Source of the DNA: CAG-492 sp035388585
GTDB lineage: Bacteria; Bacillota; Clostridia; TANB77; CAG-508
Length of the DNA: 19,116 nucleotides
Direction of reading: 5' to 3'
NCBI GenBank assembly: GCA_035388585.1
Contig: DAOOQE010000022.1
Span: 1 to 19,116 of the forward strand
The notes under the pieces were generated by a model. The model was not told where the DNA came from and ran no database searches. It worked only from the letters and a program-made list of their open reading frames with translations. Below are positions 1 through 7,974 of the stretch, piece after piece; the stretch's first letter is position 1, and every line of letters begins with the position of its first letter. Made by a program: the position numbers and the translations under genes.

Positions 1-125
1 TTAAATAATAAATAAATAATAATAAATCAATTAAATTAATTAAATAAATTAAAATAAATTAAATAATTAATTAAATAATAAATAAATAATAATAAATCAA
101 TTAAATTAATTAAATAAATTAAAAT
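1..125. repeat. 55-bp direct repeat, two copies, in AT-only DNA upstream of gyrB
   Basis: Positions 1-55 and 71-125 are identical, with a 70-bp period. The DNA is almost entirely A and T, with one C per copy. The remaining stretch to 259 is simple TTAAT/AAATAA sequence. I see no gene here and no convincing -35 box; a TATAAA-like string lies near 221-228. It may simply be low-complexity spacer expanded by slippage. Confidence 0.8.
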
Positions 126-259
126 TAATTAATTAAATAAATAAAAATAAAATAATTAAATAAAAATAAATTAATTAATTAAATATTAAATTATTAAAAA
201 TAAAAAAATTAATTAAATAATATAAATAATGTTTTTCAATGGAAAGGAAATGATATTAA

Positions 260-2173
260 ATGGAAAAATTTGAACATGAATATGGAGCAGATCAAATACA
301 AGTCTTAGAAGGATTAGAGGCTGTAAGAAAAAGACCAGGTATGTACATTGGAAGTGTTGCTATTAGAGGATTGCATCATCTGGTTTATGAGATTGTTGAT
401 AATTGTGTAGATGAAGCTCTTGCAGGATATTGTACGAAAATAAGTATTGCAATAGAACCAGGTAATATCATTTGCGTAGAAGATAATGGAAGAGGAATTC
501 CTGTTGATATTCATGCAAAAACTAAAATATCTGCTGCGGAAACTGTTTATACTGTTTTACATGCTGGTGGAAAATTTGGTGGTGACAGTGGATATAAGGT
601 TTCAGGAGGACTTCACGGTGTTGGAGCATCAGTTGTTAATGCGCTTTCTTCTTGGACAGAAGTTACAATTCAAAGAGAAGGCGGAATTTTTCAGATGAAA
701 TTTGAAAAAGGGAAAACAGTAAATAAATTAACAAGAATTGGAGATTCAGAAAAAACTGGAACAAAAGTAAGGTTTTTAGCTGATGATACAATATTTGAGA
801 CTCTTCAATATGATTATGAAACACTTGAAACTAGATTTAGAGAAATGGCTTTTTTAAATAAAGGTTTATTTATAAGTATTGAGGATAAAAGAATCGAAAC
901 TCCAAAAAAAGCAGAGTTTTGCTATGAAGGAGGATTGATTTCTTTTACAGAATTTTTAAATAGAAGCAAAGAAAAAATTCATGATAAACCAATTTATATA
1001 GAAAAAAATGGAGAGGTTCCAGTAGAAATTGCTTTTCAATACACAACAGCATATAGTGAAAATATTTATACATTTGTTAATAATATAAATACAATAGAAG
1101 GTGGAACACATTTAGAAGGTTTTAAAAGAGGATTAACAAAATCATTTAATGATTATGCTAAATCACATAATCTTATAAAAGAAAAAGATGGAAATCTTCA
1201 AGGTGAAGACATAAGAGAGGGAATAACAGCAGTTGTATCAGTAAAAGTGAAAGATCCTCAATTTGAAGGACAGACAAAAACAAAATTAGGAAACAGTAAT
1301 GTTTCTGGAATTGTTCAAAGTCTTGTAAATGAGGCATTAACAAATTTTTTAGAAGAAAATCCAAGTATAGCTAGAGCAATATTAGAAAAATGTATAAGTG
1401 CATCTAGGGCAAGAGAAGCTGCAAGAAAAGCAAGAGAATTAGTAAGAAGAAAAAATGTTTTAGAATCAACAACTCTTCCAGGTAAATTGGCAGATTGTAG
1501 CGAAAAAAATTCAGAACTTTGCGAAATATACTTAGTTGAGGGAGACTCAGCAGGAGGAAGTGCAAAACAAGGAAGAGATAGAAAATTTCAAGCAATTTTA
1601 CCATTGTGGGGGAAAATGCTAAATGTTGAAAAATCTAGAGCTGATAAAATATATAATAATGAAAAACTACAACCTGTAATTTTAGCAGTTGGAGCCGGAA
1701 TAGGAAATGATTTTGATATTACAAAAATACGCTATGGAAAAGTTATAATAATGGCTGATGCTGACGTTGATGGAGCTCATATAAGAACTTTATTGTTAAC
1801 ATTTTTCTTTAGATATATGAGACCTTTAGTTGAAAATGGAAATGTTTATATAGCAAATCCACCACTTTACAAATTATATAAAAGAGGTATGCAAGATATT
1901 TATTGCTATAGTGATGAAGAAATGGAATTGAAACTTAAAGAAATAGGTAGAGATGGAATAGGAATGCAAAGATATAAAGGTCTTGGAGAAATGAATCCAG
2001 AACAATTATGGGAAACGACTATGAATCCAGAATCTAGAATTTTAATTCAGGTAAAAATGGATGATGCAATTAAAGCAGATGAAATATTTACAATATTAAT
2101 GGGAGATGAAATAGCACCAAGAAGAGAATTTATTGAAAATAATGCTAAATATGTTAAAAATCTAGATATTTAA
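260..2173 (+). CDS. gyrB: DNA gyrase subunit B
   Basis: This is the ATPase subunit of type IIA topoisomerase, which with GyrA introduces negative supercoils into the chromosome using ATP. The 637-aa length is typical of Firmicute GyrB. The GHKL ATPase domain is visible: KRPGMYIGS near residues 24-32, EIVDNCVDEA from 44 (catalytic Glu44, Mg-binding Asn48), DNGRGIP at 75-81 and GGLHGVGASVVNAL at 116-129. The C-terminal TOPRIM region has EGDSAGGSA near 427 and the metal-binding DADVDGAH near 500, then QRYKGLGEMNPEQLW. The ATG follows a GGAAAGG-type ribosome binding site at 241-247. The usual partner gyrA is not adjacent: about 5.9 kb with secretion genes lies between them. Codon use is strongly A/T-ended. 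I am sure of this identification. Confidence 0.98.
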   Translation: MEKFEHEYGADQIQVLEGLEAVRKRPGMYIGSVAIRGLHHLVYEIVDNCVDEALAGYCTKISIAIEPGNIICVEDNGRGIPVDIHAKTKISAAETVYTVLHAGGKFGGDSGYKVSGGLHGVGASVVNALSSWTEVTIQREGGIFQMKFEKGKTVNKLTRIGDSEKTGTKVRFLADDTIFETLQYDYETLETRFREMAFLNKGLFISIEDKRIETPKKAEFCYEGGLISFTEFLNRSKEKIHDKPIYIEKNGEVPVEIAFQYTTAYSENIYTFVNNINTIEGGTHLEGFKRGLTKSFNDYAKSHNLIKEKDGNLQGEDIREGITAVVSVKVKDPQFEGQTKTKLGNSNVSGIVQSLVNEALTNFLEENPSIARAILEKCISASRAREAARKARELVRRKNVLESTTLPGKLADCSEKNSELCEIYLVEGDSAGGSAKQGRDRKFQAILPLWGKMLNVEKSRADKIYNNEKLQPVILAVGAGIGNDFDITKIRYGKVIIMADADVDGAHIRTLLLTFFFRYMRPLVENGNVYIANPPLYKLYKRGMQDIYCYSDEEMELKLKEIGRDGIGMQRYKGLGEMNPEQLWETTMNPESRILIQVKMDDAIKADEIFTILMGDEIAPRREFIENNAKYVKNLDI

Positions 2174-2238
2174 TAAGTTAAAAATAGTATAAAAAAAATT
2201 TTTATTAATTAATATCATATATTATTGTATTAAAATTA

Positions 2239-2260
2239 TTATTCTATTTAAATAGAATAA
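2239..2260. repeat. 22-nt perfect palindrome downstream of gyrB
   Basis: TTATTCTATTT at 2239-2249 is followed directly by its reverse complement AAATAGAATAA at 2250-2260. It lies 66 nt after the gyrB stop, inside a longer imperfect inverted repeat (about 2214-2283). It could be a transcript-end structure, a protein site, or chance in AT-rich DNA. Confidence 0.5.
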
Positions 2261-2330
2261 ATAATAATAAATATATAATATGAATTAATAATTACAAATT
2301 AAAATATTAAAATTTTATATAAATAATAAT

Positions 2331-2363
2331 TAATAGCAGATAGATTATTTCTATCTGCTATTA
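2331..2363 (+). terminator. 14-bp hairpin, probable gyrB transcript terminator
   Basis: TAATAGCAGATAGA (2331-2344) pairs perfectly with TCTATCTGCTATTA (2350-2363) around the loop TTATT. It is the most GC-containing structure in this intergenic region. The T-tract after it is poor (TCATAAAACT), so it may instead protect the mRNA 3' end. The rest of 2174-2740 has no gene I can support. Confidence 0.6.
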
Positions 2364-2719
2364 TCATAAAACTAATATTAATCTAGATATATTAACTATT
2401 ACTATAATAAAAAATAAAATTATATCTATTTTATTTTTAATATTTATAATTAGTCTGACACGAATTAACCTAAATTATTTAAATTAAATCATATTTTTGT
2501 TCCATTTTTAAAAACTTAATAAGTTAATAAAAATATTTGTTCAACTAATATTAATCTTATAGCAGTATTATTAACAATTTATAATATTATATACATTTTT
2601 TAAAATAAAATAACAAAACAATAAACATAACATTTTTAACAATAAAAAGTTAAAAACATTTTTTGCTTGATATATAAAGGAAAAATGTACTTATAGTATA
2701 AAATGAAAATTTTAAATGT

Positions 2720-2773
2720 CGAATTATGTCGAACGAATTATGTTGACTTTTTTAATGTTTTCTGTAATACTAT
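2720..2773 (+). promoter_or_regulatory. Promoter of the TraC-like/virB4 genes with a direct repeat at the -35
   Basis: TTGACT at 2743-2748 is a good -35 box. Possible -10 boxes are TAATAC at 2765-2770 (16-bp spacer) or TACTAT at 2768-2773 (19 bp). The decamer CGAATTATGT occurs twice, at 2720-2729 and 2734-2743, spaced 14 bp; the second copy runs into the -35. This arrangement could be an operator for a repressor. A clear SD follows at 2803-2811. Confidence 0.5.
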
Positions 2774-2802
2774 TATTGTAAAATGAATTATAAATATTTT
2801 AG

Positions 2803-2811
2803 AAAAGGAGG
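2803..2811 (+). promoter_or_regulatory. Strong Shine-Dalgarno facing an ATA codon instead of ATG
   Basis: AAAAGGAGG at 2803-2811 is a near-perfect ribosome binding site. The codon at normal distance in the open frame is ATA at 2817-2819 (5-nt spacer), not ATG, GTG or TTG. The next ATG in frame is at 2889, which has no SD. A single G-to-A change in an ancestral ATG would explain this. Confidence 0.75.
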
Positions 2812-2816
2812 AAATA

Positions 2817-3389
2817 ATAAACAAAGATTTAAAAAGTGTACAAGAATGGATTCAAATAGAAAAAATTAGTGAAAATGGTATAATTAAAATGAAAAATAAT
2901 AATTATATAAAAATAATTAAAGTTGTTCCTGTTAATTACTATTTAAAATCAGAACTAGAAAAAGAAGCAATATTAAATGCTTATAAAAATTTTCTTAAAT
3001 CATGTAATTTTAACATGCAGATTTTAATTCAAAGTCAAAAAGAAGATTTATCCACTCACTGTTCTAGTGTAAAAAAGCAATCAAAAAAAGAAACTAATAA
3101 AATTTTAGAAGTATCAAAAAACTACTTAAATTATATTCAAGAAATAAATTATACACAAAAGTCTGCAACAAAAAGCTACTATATTATAATAAATGATTAT
3201 AATAATAAAAAAAATATAGTAAAAGATGAAAATATTATCTTTGATGAATTAAAGGATAAATATTATATTATTAAAGAAAATCTAAGTAGATGTGGAAATA
3301 ATGTTATAAATATTTCCAATAAAAAAGAAATTAAAAATATTTTATATTCGTTTTTTAATAAAAATATATATAATTTGGAGGTGAAATAA
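2817..3389 (+). CDS. TraC-like protein next to VirB4 (non-canonical ATA start proposed)
   Basis: I read this as the small TraC-like protein that lies just upstream of the VirB4 ATPase in many Gram-positive type IV secretion clusters. The match is by motif style (IKIIKVVPVNYYLKSELEKE, then an ILIQSQKED segment) and by position, not by search. The frame is open from the SD at 2803-2811: 24 codons precede the first ATG (2889), reading N-K-D-L-K-S-V-Q-E-W-I and onward, which fits the rest of the protein. From the ATA at 2817 it is 190 aa; from the ATG at 2889 it is 166 aa. The stop TAA (3387-3389) is followed, in the same frame, by virB4. The protein is soluble, Lys/Asn/Ile-rich and without membrane segments. 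The function is probably assembly with VirB4 at the inner membrane; this is an inference. Confidence 0.65.
   Translation: MNKDLKSVQEWIQIEKISENGIIKMKNNNYIKIIKVVPVNYYLKSELEKEAILNAYKNFLKSCNFNMQILIQSQKEDLSTHCSSVKKQSKKETNKILEVSKNYLNYIQEINYTQKSATKSYYIIINDYNNKKNIVKDENIIFDELKDKYYIIKENLSRCGNNVINISNKKEIKNILYSFFNKNIYNLEVK
3377..3383 (+). promoter_or_regulatory. SD for virB4, again without a canonical start codon
   Basis: GGAGGTG at 3377-3383 lies in the last codons of the TraC-like gene. At normal distance the virB4 frame offers only TTA (3390) or ATA (3396). The nearest usable codon in frame is TTG at 3546, which has an AAGGA at 3533-3537. Confidence 0.65.
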
Positions 3390-5290
3390 TTAAATATAAA
3401 TAATAAATATATAAACATATTAATAAAATCAAAAAAAAATATAATAAATTATTTTAATAAGATTTCAGATTACAAAAATAAAATACTTAAAAAAAATGAA
3501 TTTGCTGATTTTAAAAAAGGAGAATTTAAATACAAGGACTATATTTTGCCAGAATATATTAATTTAGAGAATCCAAAGTATTTAGAAGTTAATGATTCAT
3601 ATTATTCTACTATTATGGTAGTAAATTATAGTAGAGAATTTAATGATTTACTTTTAAAAACAATAATTGATTCAAATATTGATATAAATATTTCTATGTT
3701 TTATGAAAAGCAAGATACATATAAGACAATTAGGGATTTAACTTACCATATTGGTAATGTAGGAGTCAATTTAAAAAATATAGGAGAAAATAGAGAAGAT
3801 TCTGAGATAGCAGCATTTACTTATAGTGATGCTAAATATATAAGAAAAGAAATTCAAGTAAATAATGAGGAATTATACTTTCTATATTTATATATAAGTA
3901 CTTTTTCAGATGATAAAAAAGAGTTAGGGTATTTAATAGAAAAAATAGAAGGTATAATTCAAAGCAGAGGAATGATAACCAAAAGAGCATATTTTAGACA
4001 AGATCAAGCTTATAAAGCATGTTTACCGCTAAATGAAAATAGCGACTTATTAAAAAGTGCAACTTGCAGAAATGTATTATCAAGTGGACTAGTTCGGAAC
4101 TTATCCTTTTATCTCTTCCAATATTTTTGATAAAAATGGTATCTATATTGGAAAAAATCTATACAATAATTCACAAATTTTTATTGATAAATATGAAAAC
4201 AACAAATATAAGAATTCCAATATAAGTATTTTTGGAACAAGTGGAGCACGGTAAATCTTTTTTTACAAAGATAATGATACTTAGATACAGAATACTAGGA
4301 ATCGATCAATATGTGATAGATCCTGAAAGAGAATATACAAATATATGTAATGAATTAGATGGAGAGTTAATTGTAATTGGTCCAACTTCAAATACATATA
4401 TTAATATATTTGATATTAGAGAGGAAAGTTTAGAAGAAAACCAAAAAGGATATCTATCAAATAAAATAATAAAATTGATTGGTTTTTTTAATTTAATATT
4501 TGGAAATTTAAATGAAGAAGAAAAAGCAATAATAGAAGAAAAAATAATTGAGACTTATAAAATAAAGGGAATAAATTTTAATAATAAATCATTATATAAA
4601 AAAATAGGTAAAAAAAGTGTATTTAAAGAAACAAAAGATATGCCTATTTTGGAAGATTTTTATAATGTTTTATCAAAATCAGAAGATACAAGAATTTTTA
4701 AGATAAAAATATTACCTTTTGTAAAAGGATCTTTGAATTGTTTTAACAATTATACAAATATTAAAATTAATAATAAATTAATTATTGCAGATATTTACGA
4801 TTTAGGAGAAGAAAATATAAAATATGGAATGTATGTTTTTACAGATTTATTTTGGGACAAAATAAAGAAAAAAAGAGAGTTAAAAAAAACAATATATTTT
4901 GATGAAATATGGAGATTAATAAGTATTACTTCAAATAAAGAAGTAGCTAGTTTTATATATAAAATATTTAAAACTATTAGAAAATATGGTGGAAGTGCAG
5001 TTGCAATAACTCAAGATATTTCTGATTTATTCTCATTAGAAAATGGTGCATATGGTAAAAGCATATTAAATAATTCTAATATTAAATATTTTTTTTCACT
5101 AGAAGAGGAGAATATTAGAGTTCTAGAAAAATATAGTAATATTTCAGAAAAAGAGAAAATAGAAATAAAATCATTAAAAAGAGGAGAATGTTTAATTTTC
5201 GCAGCAGATGATCATGTGTTATGTAAAATCAATTCTTCAGATTTTGAAAATAATATAATTAATGGGAGTGGAAAAAATGAAAATAAATAA
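3390..5290 (+). CDS. virB4: VirB4-type secretion ATPase, decoded across two +1 frameshifts
   Basis: This is the conjugation/type IV secretion motor ATPase that powers assembly and substrate transfer at the membrane. It lies in three frames. 3390-4094 is the N-terminal domain and runs in frame with the TraC-like gene. 4096-4248 is 51 codons in the +1 frame (GTYPF...DKNGIYIGKN). 4250-5290 is the motor domain. Skipping the C at 4095 and the C at 4249 gives one 632-aa protein with Walker A GTSGAGKS at about 282-289, Walker B IYFDE near 505 and TQDISDLF after it, a normal VirB4 order and size. Unshifted, translation would stop at 4130 or right after the Walker A alanine (TAA 4252-4254). No ATG/GTG/TTG exists at the N terminus before TTG 3546. 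The 3' end overlaps the next gene by 14 nt. It is either a recoded gene or a pseudogene with two C insertions. Confidence 0.8.
4092..4098 (+). other. +1 frameshift site 1 in virB4: GTT-C-GGA
   Basis: The zero frame reads GTT CGG AAC and then runs to a TGA at 4128-4130 with no VirB4-like residues. The +1 frame resumes at GGA (4096) and reads GTYPFISSNIFDKNGIY, a typical VirB4 segment ahead of the P-loop. The skipped base is the C at 4095. Confidence 0.8.
4246..4252 (+). other. +1 frameshift site 2 in virB4, inside Walker A: GCA-C-GGT
   Basis: The current frame reads GGA ACA AGT GGA GCA CGG TAA and stops. Skipping the C at 4249 gives GGA ACA AGT GGA GCA GGT AAA TCT, that is GTSGAGKS, a perfect Walker A. 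The shift position is therefore fixed to the base. The context matches site 1: NNN-C-GGN with CGG as the zero-frame codon. Confidence 0.9.
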
Positions 5291-6101
5291 TAAAATAAAA
5301 GAAGTAAATAATAATAAAATAAAAGAAGTAAATTATAATAAAATAAATGAAATAAATAACATTAGGATAAAAGAAATGAATAATAATAAAATAAATGAAA
5401 TAAATAATAATATGATTAATGAAATAAATAATAATAAAAAAGAAATAAATAATAATAAAATATTAAAAATAAAAAATGAATTAATAGAAAATAATAATAA
5501 AACAGCAAAAAATAATAATAAATTAAAAACAAATATAAATAATAAAATAAATAATAATATTAAATCATTTAATAATATTAAAAGTAATGAAGTAAAACAA
5601 ACAATAATAAATAAACAAGTAAATAAAAACGACAAAGAAAATATAGTAAAAAATATAATAAAAAATAAAATAATTTCTATTTCAGGTGTTAATTCTAAAA
5701 TTAAAATAATACTTATTTTAATGATAATAAAATATTGTGAAAAAAATAAAAAAATACTAATAATAAATATGGATTTTTTAAATATTAATTATATTAAAAA
5801 TATTAATATAATTAATAATAAAGATATTAAATTAATAGATGGAAGAAAAATAATTTTCGAAAAAAACAATTTTTTTAAAAATATTGAAAAATATAAAAAT
5901 GAATATGATTTAATAATTATTAATTGTTCACATGAATGTTTTTATGAATTTAATAAAAAATTAATAGAAATTAGCAATAAAAATTATTTTCTAATTAGAC
6001 AAGAAGAATATGAATATACAAAATCAATTAATTTGTTTAGAATATATAAAAATATATGGAAAATAGATGAAAATAAAATTAAAATACTAGTTAACAAGTA
6101 A
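5277..6101 (+). CDS. ParA/MinD-like protein with degenerate P-loop and octapeptide repeats
   Basis: It is 274 aa from the ATG at 5277, preceded by GGGAG at 5264-5268; the ATG at 5262 has no such site. The start overlaps the virB4 end by 14 nt, suggesting translational coupling. Residues 4 to about 60 are seven near-repeats of an 8-residue unit like NNKIKEVN (24-bp DNA unit), with regularly spaced Ile/Val, probably helical or coiled. A Lys/Asn linker follows. From about residue 130 the fold looks ParA/MinD-like: IISISGVNSKIKIILILMII at the P-loop position, KKILIINMDFL, and YDLIIINCSHECF at the Walker B position. The nucleotide-binding GKS/T is missing (GVNSKIKI), so ATP binding is doubtful. 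It may be a scaffold or regulatory partner of VirB4. The family assignment is by eye. Confidence 0.6.
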   Translation: MKINNKIKEVNNNKIKEVNYNKINEINNIRIKEMNNNKINEINNNMINEINNNKKEINNNKILKIKNELIENNNKTAKNNNKLKTNINNKINNNIKSFNNIKSNEVKQTIINKQVNKNDKENIVKNIIKNKIISISGVNSKIKIILILMIIKYCEKNKKILIINMDFLNINYIKNINIINNKDIKLIDGRKIIFEKNNFFKNIEKYKNEYDLIIINCSHECFYEFNKKLIEISNKNYFLIRQEEYEYTKSINLFRIYKNIWKIDENKIKILVNK

Positions 6102-6457
6102 ATAAATAAATAAAAATAAATAAATAAAAATAAATAAATTAAAATAAATAAATAAAAATAAATAAAAATAAAAAAACTAGTTTGAATAAAAATGCAAAAT
6201 AGGGGGGGAATTTAAAATAAATATAAATAAATATAAATAAATAAAAAAAATTAGAAAAAAATTTAATATAATTATATATAAAAAAATAAAAAAATATATA
6301 TAAATAATAAAAATTTAAAAAATTAAAATATATATAAATAAAAAAATTATAAATATATATAAATAAATAAAATATAAATATATATATTTTATCAAATTGA
6401 TAAAAATAATAAAATTTGAATAATCTTAAAAAATAGAAATTTTATAAAGGAGGCAAT
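6102..6457. other. AT-rich spacer with a G7 tract and a 19-nt palindrome
   Basis: No open frame can be supported. The spacer starts with AAATAAATAA-type repeats (6101-6175). A run of seven G at 6202-6208 looks like an over-strong SD, but the frames after it stop within a few codons (ATA AAT ATA AAT AAA TAT AAA TAA). The palindrome TTTTATCAA-a-TTGATAAAA lies at 6387-6405. TTGATA (6397-6402) with TAATCT (6421-6426, 18-bp spacer) could be a weak promoter for the next gene. A decayed small gene after the G7 tract is possible. Confidence 0.5.
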
Positions 6458-7186
6458 ATGGATAATTTGTTCATTAATAACAATTTAGAAAAAGAATTTA
6501 ATGTTGATAATACAATAACAGCAGAAATTCAAAACAATTTTTTAGAAACAAATTTGGGAAAAACAATTAATAAAGCAATAGATTTAGGTATAAAAACAAT
6601 TATGCCAGACTTTATTGAAAAGGATATTATTGATATAAAAAATACCTTTATATCAGAGGGATTTGAGTCAGGTATTAATCAGGTTATTAATACATCTATA
6701 GAATTAGGAAAAAATATTGTTGGTGTATTTAATGGAAATTTTACAGATTTAGAGCAAGTTGAAAAAGCATTAATGAAAGGTGGTTTAATAGAAGGTATTT
6801 CTAATTTATTTGATTACGTATTAGAAGTATCAGAAAAAAATAAATTATTATCTAAAGAAATCACTAGTCTTTTAAAAGAAGGAAAAAATTTATTAATTGA
6901 TTATATAGAAAATAATATAAAAGAAGAATTTAAAAGCCAAAAAAATAATATTTTAGATGTAAATAAAAATATTGAATCATGGAATAAATATTTCAAATTA
7001 GAGAATTTAGGGAAAATGAATGATACATATGAAAAAATCCAAGATGAATTGGCAAAAGTAACACCTTTCTCTAATATAATTAATTCAGCAAAAGAAATTG
7101 AAAATATTCAAACATTAATAAATAATAATAATGGAAATTTTGAAATTTCTAAAGAGCAATTAGAACTCTCAAAAATATTAATATAA
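6458..7186 (+). CDS. Conserved-looking protein of unknown function, 242 aa
   Basis: I do not recognise the family. The ATG has a strong SD (AAAGGAGG) just upstream. The protein is acidic to neutral, without signal peptide or membrane spans, and appears largely helical with long amphipathic stretches (residues about 30-85, 95-160 and 175-225). Gly is concentrated in short turns (FISEGFESGIN, MKGGLIEGIS). Codon use is less extreme than in the preceding ParA-like gene, which suggests selection on the protein. The last 26 bases of the gene fall in a 28-bp tandem duplication that carries a second copy of the stop region. It is the last gene before a 750-bp AT desert, so it may end the secretion-gene operon. 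It could be a substrate or accessory factor of the system, but that rests only on position. Confidence 0.8.
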   Translation: MDNLFINNNLEKEFNVDNTITAEIQNNFLETNLGKTINKAIDLGIKTIMPDFIEKDIIDIKNTFISEGFESGINQVINTSIELGKNIVGVFNGNFTDLEQVEKALMKGGLIEGISNLFDYVLEVSEKNKLLSKEITSLLKEGKNLLIDYIENNIKEEFKSQKNNILDVNKNIESWNKYFKLENLGKMNDTYEKIQDELAKVTPFSNIINSAKEIENIQTLINNNNGNFEISKEQLELSKILI

Positions 7187-7216
7187 TATAGAACTCTCAA
7201 AAATATTAATATAATA
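7161..7216. repeat. 28-bp exact tandem duplication over the end of the 242-aa gene
   Basis: Positions 7161-7188 and 7189-7216 are identical. The first copy encodes the C-terminal ELSKILI and the TAA; the second is the same sequence outside the gene. The stop would be the same without the duplication, so it does not truncate the protein. It looks like a recent slippage event. Confidence 0.85.
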
Positions 7217-7300
7217 AATAAAGTATTTTGGTTTATTGTCAATAGTTGAGGTGGCAATTCAGAAATGAGTTGACATCTCTTTCTTTTTGTATTTTTAAAA
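7217..7300 (+). terminator. Possible weak terminator in a GC-richer island
   Basis: TGTCAA (7237-7242) can pair with TTGACA (7270-7275) around a 27-nt loop that includes GAGGTGGC, followed by pyrimidine-rich CTCTTTCTTTTTG. It could end the upstream transcript. Alternatively, it is a remnant of another element, since its composition differs from the flanks. Confidence 0.3.
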
Positions 7301-7970
7301 AGTTATATTTTCAATTTAAATAAAATATATTTTATTATAATAATAAAAATATTTATATCATAGCATAAAAGTATAATATAAAATAATAATAAATAATAAT
7401 AAATAATAATTTAAATAAAAAATAATAAATAATAATTTAAATAAATAATAAATAATAATTTAAATAAATAATAATAAATAATAATTTAAATAAAAAATAA
7501 TAAATAATAATTTAAATAAATAAAAAATAATAATAAATAATAATAATAAATAATAATTTTAATAAAAAATAATAAATAATAATTTAAATAATAATAAAAA
7601 ATTTATTTTTAAAAGAATTTAAAAAATAAATATTAAATAAAAATAATAAAATATAATAAAAAACTTAAAAATAAATTCTTAAAAAAGATATTAAAATACA
7701 ATAATAAAATAAGAGTAAATTTTAAAAAAAGATAATAAAATATAATAAATAGAATTAAATATAAATTTTTTAAAAGGATTTTAAATATAATTAATATAAA
7801 ATTAATAAAATATAAAAATATAATAAATAAAAATTCTGATATAATAAAAGATATTAAAAATTTTTTTTAAAATTTAAAATTAATGTGTAATAATTTTTAA
7901 ATAATTAATTAAAAATTAATATTACGGAATGGCTTATTTTAAGCTATAAAAAAATAAAAAAGATAGTATT
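7301..7970. repeat. AT desert with imperfect AATAATAATTTAAATAA tandem repeats
   Basis: About 670 bases contain almost only A and T. From 7380 to 7600 the motif AATAATTTAAATAA recurs about seven times at irregular spacing near 25-35 bp. No open frame longer than a few codons is credible, and I see no gene. It separates the secretion genes from the gyrA promoter. Confidence 0.8.
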
Positions 7971-7974
7971 TTCC

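Noticed and set aside
5333..5635. Minus-strand hydrophobic open frame opposite the ParA-like gene
   Set aside because: Its Leu/Ile/Phe composition is just the complement of the AAT/AAA repeats in the plus-strand gene; there is no SD.
7380..7600. CRISPR-like array in the AT desert
   Set aside because: The repeats are AT-only, with irregular spacing and no unique spacers; no cas gene is near.
7301..7970. Replication origin upstream of gyrA
   Set aside because: The region is AT-rich but holds no DnaA-box cluster, and dnaA/dnaN are not present.
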